DNA of 64,000 nt from contig JBFIHG010000009.1 of the NCBI GenBank assembly GCA_041601945.1, forward strand, positions 9,918 through 73,917, given 5' to 3'. The stretch is from JBFJKD01 sp041601945. GTDB taxonomy: Bacteria > Pseudomonadota > Gammaproteobacteria > Pseudomonadales > Porticoccaceae. Both the position numbers and the translations under genes were made by a program. Positions 59,873-64,000 of this stretch are shown here, one piece after another. Below the pieces are notes generated by a model. The model was not told where the DNA came from. It saw only the letters and a program-made list of their open reading frames with translations, and did not search any database. Within the stretch, counting starts at the first letter, position 1, and the number at the start of each line of letters is the position of its first letter.

Positions 59873-60706
59873 ATGCAGCAGTATCTTGAATTAATGCGCC
59901 ATGTGCGCGATCACGGCGTAAAAAAAACGGATCGAACCGGCACCGGGACCCTGAGTGTGTTCGGCTACCAGATGCGCTTCGATCTGGCTCAGGGCTTTCC
60001 GCTAGTTACGACCAAAAAAACTCATCTTAAATCGATCGTGCACGAATTGCTGTGGTTTTTACAGGGTGACACTAACACCCGCTACCTCACCGAAAATGGG
60101 GTGAATATCTGGAACGAATGGGCGGACGACAACGGTGATCTTGGCCCGGTGTATGGGTATCAGTGGCGCTCCTGGCCGGGCCCGAACAACACCAGCATCG
60201 ATCAAATAACCGATCTGATCGCGCAGCTGAGCACCCGCCCGGACTCCCGACGCCTGATAGTCTCTGCATGGAATCCGGCCGCGCTGCCCGATGAAAGCCT
60301 GCCCCCGCAAAAAAACGTGGAACTCGGCCGCATGGCGCTGGCGCCGTGCCACACCTTTTTTCAGTTTTATGTGGCGGAGGGGCGGTTATCGTGCCAGCTC
60401 TATCAACGCAGCGCCGACGTCTTCCTGGGGGTCCCATTCAATATTGCGTCCTATGCGTTATTGACTCTGATGGTGGCTCAGGTGGCCGGCTTGCAGGCCG
60501 GAGAATTTATCCACACGTTCGGCGATGCCCATCTTTACCTGAACCACCTGGAGCAGACGGAACGCCAGTTAAGTAGAGAACCCTATCCCCTGCCACAGAT
60601 GCGCATTAATCCCGAGGTGACGGACATTTTCGCATTTCGTTACGAGGATTTTGAGTTGCTTGACTACCAGTTTCACCCCCACATTTCCGCCCCAATCGCC
60701 ATCTAG
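59873..60706 (+). CDS. thyA: Thymidylate synthase
   Basis: Makes dTMP from dUMP using methylene-THF, producing dihydrofolate that the next gene product recycles; 277 residues. RTGTGTLSVFGYQMRFDL, WNEWADDNGDLGPVYGYQWR, the catalytic cysteine in MALAPCHTFFQFYV, and QRSADVFLGVPFNIASYA are all present. ATG 59873 is used, with AAAGG just upstream. GTG one codon earlier is possible. Confidence 0.98.
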   Translation: MQQYLELMRHVRDHGVKKTDRTGTGTLSVFGYQMRFDLAQGFPLVTTKKTHLKSIVHELLWFLQGDTNTRYLTENGVNIWNEWADDNGDLGPVYGYQWRSWPGPNNTSIDQITDLIAQLSTRPDSRRLIVSAWNPAALPDESLPPQKNVELGRMALAPCHTFFQFYVAEGRLSCQLYQRSADVFLGVPFNIASYALLTLMVAQVAGLQAGEFIHTFGDAHLYLNHLEQTERQLSREPYPLPQMRINPEVTDIFAFRYEDFELLDYQFHPHISAPIAI

Positions 60707-60715
60707 GTTTTGCGC

Positions 60716-61222
60716 ATGCGTTTGGCGATGATTGCGGCACTGTCCGTAAATGGCGTTATTGGCATAGGCAATGAATTGCCCTGGCATTTGCCGGATGACC
60801 TCAGGCATTTCAAACGGCACACCCTCGGCAAACCCATTATCATGGGTCGCAAAACTTTTGAGTCAATTGGCAAACCGCTGCCGGGGCGCACCAATATTGT
60901 GCTAACTTCACGCAAGAACTGGTCGCCACAAGGCGTTGCGGTCGTCGCTGCACTGGATGAGGCGCTGGTGCTGGCAAAAAGTATTGTCGAAGAACAGGGC
61001 GGCGAGGAGGTGATGGTTATCGGTGGCGCGCAAATTTATCGGTTGGCCTTGCCGCACTGTTCGCGATTGTATTTAACCAGGGTGGCGGTGACCATCGAGG
61101 GGGATGCATTTTTCCCAGATCTAAATCCAGACGAGTGGCGGGAAGCTGAGCGGGTTGAAGGGAGTCCCTTGCCCGGTCAGCCAGACTATACGTTCGTGAT
61201 CCTGGACCGCAAAATCTCCTGA
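60716..61222 (+). CDS. folA: Dihydrofolate reductase
   Basis: NADPH-dependent reductase regenerating THF after thymidylate synthesis; 168 residues. LAMIAALSVNGVIGIGNELP, WHLPDDLRHFKRHT with the catalytic Asp, PIIMGRKTFESIGKPLPGRT for NADPH, and VMVIGGAQIYRLAL are conserved. ATG 60716 is used; TTG 60710 is in frame. It starts 9 bases after thyA, so the pair is an operon. Confidence 0.96.
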   Translation: MRLAMIAALSVNGVIGIGNELPWHLPDDLRHFKRHTLGKPIIMGRKTFESIGKPLPGRTNIVLTSRKNWSPQGVAVVAALDEALVLAKSIVEEQGGEEVMVIGGAQIYRLALPHCSRLYLTRVAVTIEGDAFFPDLNPDEWREAERVEGSPLPGQPDYTFVILDRKIS

Positions 61223-61470
61223 TAAAATAATTAATAGTTATGGCGAGCATGAATCTCGATTGCGATTTGTGGCCGACTGTATTAGGCTTGCAGCCCTTGA
61301 GGTGGAAGACGCTACCGCTAGGTAAGTAAACTGCCCAATCGGTCAATTTTGGTGCACAGCTTCCCTTGTGAAACGCGTTTTTTCCACAGGGCGCGCCACA
61401 GGATGGGCGGATATAGTGAGTGAATGCCGGGTGAGATAAGGATGTCGATACAACTAAAACTGAGGACATT

Positions 61471-62253
61471 ATGAGAAGACAACGAATTGCTGCGGCGGGT
61501 CTTTGTGCCGCTGTTTTTTTTGGGGCACTAGCTTCTGGTCCGAGCGTCGCCGCGGAAGTGGACTCGGTACTTAAGGCTGGCGCAGATAAAACCGCAACTG
61601 CCAAAGCTTCCCAGCAGAGAATCGACCAGACCGCCGACAAAACCTACGACTTGCTGCAGGATTTTCGAACGGTCAACAAGCAAATCGAAGGGTTGCAGGT
61701 CTACAACTCGCAGCTGGAAAAACAGGTGCAGAATCAGCTGCAGATCATGCAGGACATTGAAGAATCCATCGAAAACGCCACCGTCATCGAACGCCAGATC
61801 ATGCCCCTGTCGATAAAAATGCTGGATGCCCTGTCGCAATTTGTCGAGCTGGATATGCCCTTTCTCAGGGCGGAGCGACTCGCTGCCATAGAACAGGTGC
61901 GTAGCAACCTGGATTCGGCGCGGTTCAGTAGTGCGGAAAAATTTCGCCAGATTCTGGAGCTCTACGATATCGAAAGCCAGTACAGTCAGACCATCGAACA
62001 ATACAGCGGTATTCACGATGTGGACGGGCAGGAACGGCAGGTCACCTTCCTGCGGGTCGGCCGCATTGCGCTGCTCTATCAAACCTCGGATCAAAGCAAA
62101 ACCGGCGCCTGGAACAAGCGGTCGAGCGCCTGGGAGGCGTTGAGTGCGGGTGATTATCGCAGTGCGACAGCCAACGGTATACGTATCGCCAAAAAGCAGG
62201 CGGCGGTTGACATTATCAAGCTGCCGATCGTGGCGCCGGAGGCTGCACAATGA
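61471..62253 (+). CDS. DUF3450 protein of a TonB2-type system
   Basis: A 260-residue exported protein. Signal peptide at 1-27 (AAAGLCAAVFFGALASGPSVAA), then a long coiled coil (about 40-110, repeated Gln/Lys/Glu with LQDFRTVNKQIEGLQVYNSQ), PFLRAERLAAIEQ and LEALYDI-like helices. This family is found in front of TtpC-ExbB-ExbD-TonB clusters in marine gammaproteobacteria. A periplasmic accessory role is inferred from that context. GAGG precedes the ATG. Its stop overlaps the next ATG by 4 bases (ATGA). Confidence 0.88.
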   Translation: MRRQRIAAAGLCAAVFFGALASGPSVAAEVDSVLKAGADKTATAKASQQRIDQTADKTYDLLQDFRTVNKQIEGLQVYNSQLEKQVQNQLQIMQDIEESIENATVIERQIMPLSIKMLDALSQFVELDMPFLRAERLAAIEQVRSNLDSARFSSAEKFRQILELYDIESQYSQTIEQYSGIHDVDGQERQVTFLRVGRIALLYQTSDQSKTGAWNKRSSAWEALSAGDYRSATANGIRIAKKQAAVDIIKLPIVAPEAAQ

Positions 62254-63608
62254 AAAATATAAAGTACTTGTTGCTTGCATGTGCGCTTGTGGCCACTTCG
62301 GCCTGGGGTGAAGACAAGGCCAAATCCCTGGATGAATTGTTGCGCCTGGTGCAGAGCGCCAAGGTCAGCGAGTCCCGGGAACACAGCCAGCGGGAAGCGG
62401 AGTTTCGCAAGGCGAAAGATCAACAGGCGCAGCTGTTGAGTAATGCCAAAGGCGTAAAAGCCACGGAGGAGCGCCGCAGCGACCAGTTGGAAAAGAGCTT
62501 CGCGGACAACGAATTACGGGTTGAGGTGCTGCGGACACAGCTGGACAAACGGCTTGGCACGCTGAAAGAACTGTTCGGCCACTTAACCTCCGCAGCGGGG
62601 GACGCGCGGGCGTCACTGGAGCAATCAGTAGTCAGTGCCCAGTACCCTGGCAGAACGGCGTTTCTCGATGAACTGATCGCGAAGATGAGTAGTAACACCA
62701 AACTCCCGTCCCTGGCAGAGATTGAACGCCTGTGGTACGAAATCAACAGGGAAATGGTTGCTTCCGGGCAGGTGGTTAAATTCCCGGCCAAAGTCATTAC
62801 GGTCGATGGCGAGCAGGTGACCACCGAGGTGGTGCGCATTGGCGCTTTCAACCTGGTGGCGGACGGCCAGTACCTGACTTACACCCCCAGGACTGGCGCG
62901 CTCGCCGAGTTAGCCCGGCAACCGCGTGCCTACACCGGCGGCGCCGCCGATTTGCAGACGGCCTCTGAGGGCTTCACTCGGGTTGGCATCGACCCCACCG
63001 GGCCGAGTGGCGGCGGGCTGCTGAGCGCGCTGATCGACACCCCCACCCTGGTTGAAAAATGGCATCAGGGCGCTGAGGTAGGTTACATCATCACCGGGGT
63101 GGGAGCTTTTGCGATTGTGCTCGCATTGTGGCGGTTTATGGTGCTGCTGGGGGTTTCCAGAAAAGTTGCCGCTCAACTTAATAACCCCGAGGCTAGCGCG
63201 GACAACCCGCTGGGCAGAGTATTAAAAGTAGCGGAAGCCCACCCGAATTCCGATGCGGAGTCTACCGAATTGCGGTTGCACGAAGCTGTGTTGAAGGAGC
63301 GCCCGGACATCGAAACCGGGCTCAACCTGCTGAAAATTATCGCTATGGTTGCGCCCCTGCTCGGTTTACTCGGGACGGTTACCGGCATGATCGTGGTGTT
63401 CCAGCAAATCACCATATTTGGGGCGGGCGATCCGAAAATGATGGCGGGCGGTATTTCCCAGGCGTTGGTCACCACCGTACTTGGCCTGGTGGTGGCGATT
63501 CCCACGGTGTTGATGCATACCTTCGTCAATGGCTACGCGCAGCGGGTGTTGCACATACTGGAAGAACAGAGTGCTGGCATCGTCGCGCAGAAAGTTGAGG
63601 GTAAATAA
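62250..63608 (+). CDS. TtpC-like MotA/TolQ/ExbB proton channel protein
   Basis: A 452-residue long form of ExbB. Signal peptide at 1-21, a periplasmic coiled-coil domain (about 30-110), a further periplasmic part to about 275, then three transmembrane helices (about 277-303, 362-385, 405-428) with the channel segment LLKIIAMVAPLLGLLGTVTG. In Vibrio the equivalent TtpC is an essential fourth member of the TonB2 complex. It overlaps the DUF3450 gene and is 2 bases before the short ExbB. Confidence 0.9.
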   Translation: MKNIKYLLLACALVATSAWGEDKAKSLDELLRLVQSAKVSESREHSQREAEFRKAKDQQAQLLSNAKGVKATEERRSDQLEKSFADNELRVEVLRTQLDKRLGTLKELFGHLTSAAGDARASLEQSVVSAQYPGRTAFLDELIAKMSSNTKLPSLAEIERLWYEINREMVASGQVVKFPAKVITVDGEQVTTEVVRIGAFNLVADGQYLTYTPRTGALAELARQPRAYTGGAADLQTASEGFTRVGIDPTGPSGGGLLSALIDTPTLVEKWHQGAEVGYIITGVGAFAIVLALWRFMVLLGVSRKVAAQLNNPEASADNPLGRVLKVAEAHPNSDAESTELRLHEAVLKERPDIETGLNLLKIIAMVAPLLGLLGTVTGMIVVFQQITIFGAGDPKMMAGGISQALVTTVLGLVVAIPTVLMHTFVNGYAQRVLHILEEQSAGIVAQKVEGK

Positions 63609-63610
63609 AC

Positions 63611-64000
63611 GTGTACGCGCTGCTGGAAGCCTGGGAAGGTGTCACTCAGTTTATGGAAATGGGGGGTATGGTGCTGTGGTTTATCGCTGGCCTCGTGTTT
63701 GCTCTTTGGACTCTGATCTTCGAGCGTTTCTGGTATTTTCGTACGGCATTGAAGGCCGACCTGGTGCGGGCGGTGCAGGCGTGGGAAGCGCGCCCGGAGC
63801 GCAAGTCCCGGCGCGCTCACCATGTGCGCGAGGCATTGGTAAGCGAAGTAACCCTCAAAATCGACCAGTTTATGCCCTTGATCAAAACCCTGGTGGCGTT
63901 AGCGCCGCTGTTTGGCTTACTGGGTACTGTGACCGGGATGATAAAAGTGTTTGAGATTATGGCGATTACCGGCGGCGGCGACGCCAAGTCGATGTCCAGC
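63611..64000 (+). CDS. exbB: Biopolymer transport protein ExbB, N-terminal part (cut by window edge)
   Basis: The first 130 codons of a short ExbB, starting with GTG at 63611, two bases after the TtpC-like stop, and open to the end of the window. A first helix (about 17-38, GGMVLWFIAGLVFALWTLIF) is followed by ERFWYFR, and then LIKTLVALAPLFGLLGTVTG, the conserved proton-channel helix. With the preceding two genes it forms a TonB2-type energising complex whose ExbD and TonB genes should lie just beyond the edge. Confidence 0.93.
   Translation, partial: MYALLEAWEGVTQFMEMGGMVLWFIAGLVFALWTLIFERFWYFRTALKADLVRAVQAWEARPERKSRRAHHVREALVSEVTLKIDQFMPLIKTLVALAPLFGLLGTVTGMIKVFEIMAITGGGDAKSMSS

Noticed and set aside
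61205..61245. Possible Fur box (TGATAAAATAATTAATA) before the TonB2-type cluster
   Set aside because: Only a partial match to the inverted hexamer pattern. AT-rich stretches give such matches by chance; a scored motif search would be needed.
1..64000. Mobile elements, CRISPR arrays, prophage or toxin-antitoxin genes
   Set aside because: No transposase, integrase, regularly spaced repeats or phage proteins were recognised on either strand.

Overview
This window reads as ordinary chromosome from a marine-type gammaproteobacterium of the Pseudomonas/Cellvibrionales kind. The evidence is gene order. The pilT-pilU and gshB-tonB-yqgE-ruvX blocks, the pilGHIJK-chpABC twitching chemosensory cluster, zapA-6S RNA-ygfA, ygfB-pepP-ubiH-ubiI and rppH-ptsP-(HAD)-lgt-thyA-folA are all arranged as in Pseudomonas and its relatives. 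Coding density is very high and no gap between genes exceeds 300 bases. I saw no insertion sequence, prophage or CRISPR array.

Layout. 1-190: start of yggS (cut by the edge). 0.25-19.1 kb: twitching motility. The retraction ATPases PilT and PilU are followed, on the opposite strand, by gshB-tonB-yqgE-ruvX, and then by the Pil-Chp pathway (PilG, PilH, PilI, the receptor PilJ, the methyltransferase PilK, a 2361-residue ChpA kinase, ChpB, ChpC). 19.3 kb: tRNA-Gly(CCC). 19.5-23.1 kb: an acyl-CoA ligase and an acyl-CoA dehydrogenase resembling DmdB/DmdC.

23.1-34.2 kb: the most unusual part. Six minus-strand genes are packed head to tail with 4-5-base overlaps or very short gaps: a thiamine-diphosphate enzyme, two divergent citrate-synthase-like proteins, a TonB-dependent outer-membrane receptor, a periplasmic binding protein without a permease, and a 1498-residue membrane hybrid kinase that ends in intact GGDEF and EAL domains. 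It looks like a metabolic unit fused to an outer-membrane-to-cytoplasm sensing relay with c-di-GMP output. Its GC content is lower than the surroundings, falling to roughly 22-45% between about 29.6 and 31.25 kb. A class III aminotransferase and a glutathione-dependent formaldehyde dehydrogenase diverge from it.

37-51 kb: housekeeping genes (srkA, purU, a DUF4124-glutaredoxin, a nitroreductase, rpiA, ilvA, pyk, ygfA, 6S RNA, zapA, a zapB-like gene, ygfB, pepP, ubiH, ubiI) and an inward-rectifier-type K+ channel. 51-61 kb: gcvT-gcvH without gcvP, rlmI, an NRDE protein, ptsP, rppH, a HAD phosphatase, lgt, thyA and folA. One-carbon/folate genes (purU, ygfA, gcvT, gcvH, thyA, folA, formaldehyde dehydrogenase) recur through the window. 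61.4-64 kb: the first three genes of a TonB2/TtpC-type energising system (DUF3450, TtpC-like, ExbB), running off the right edge.

Gene identities rest on motif recognition from translated sequence. No database search or alignment was run. Start codons were moved from the longest frame where a better ribosome-binding site or family length argued for it, and each change is stated.
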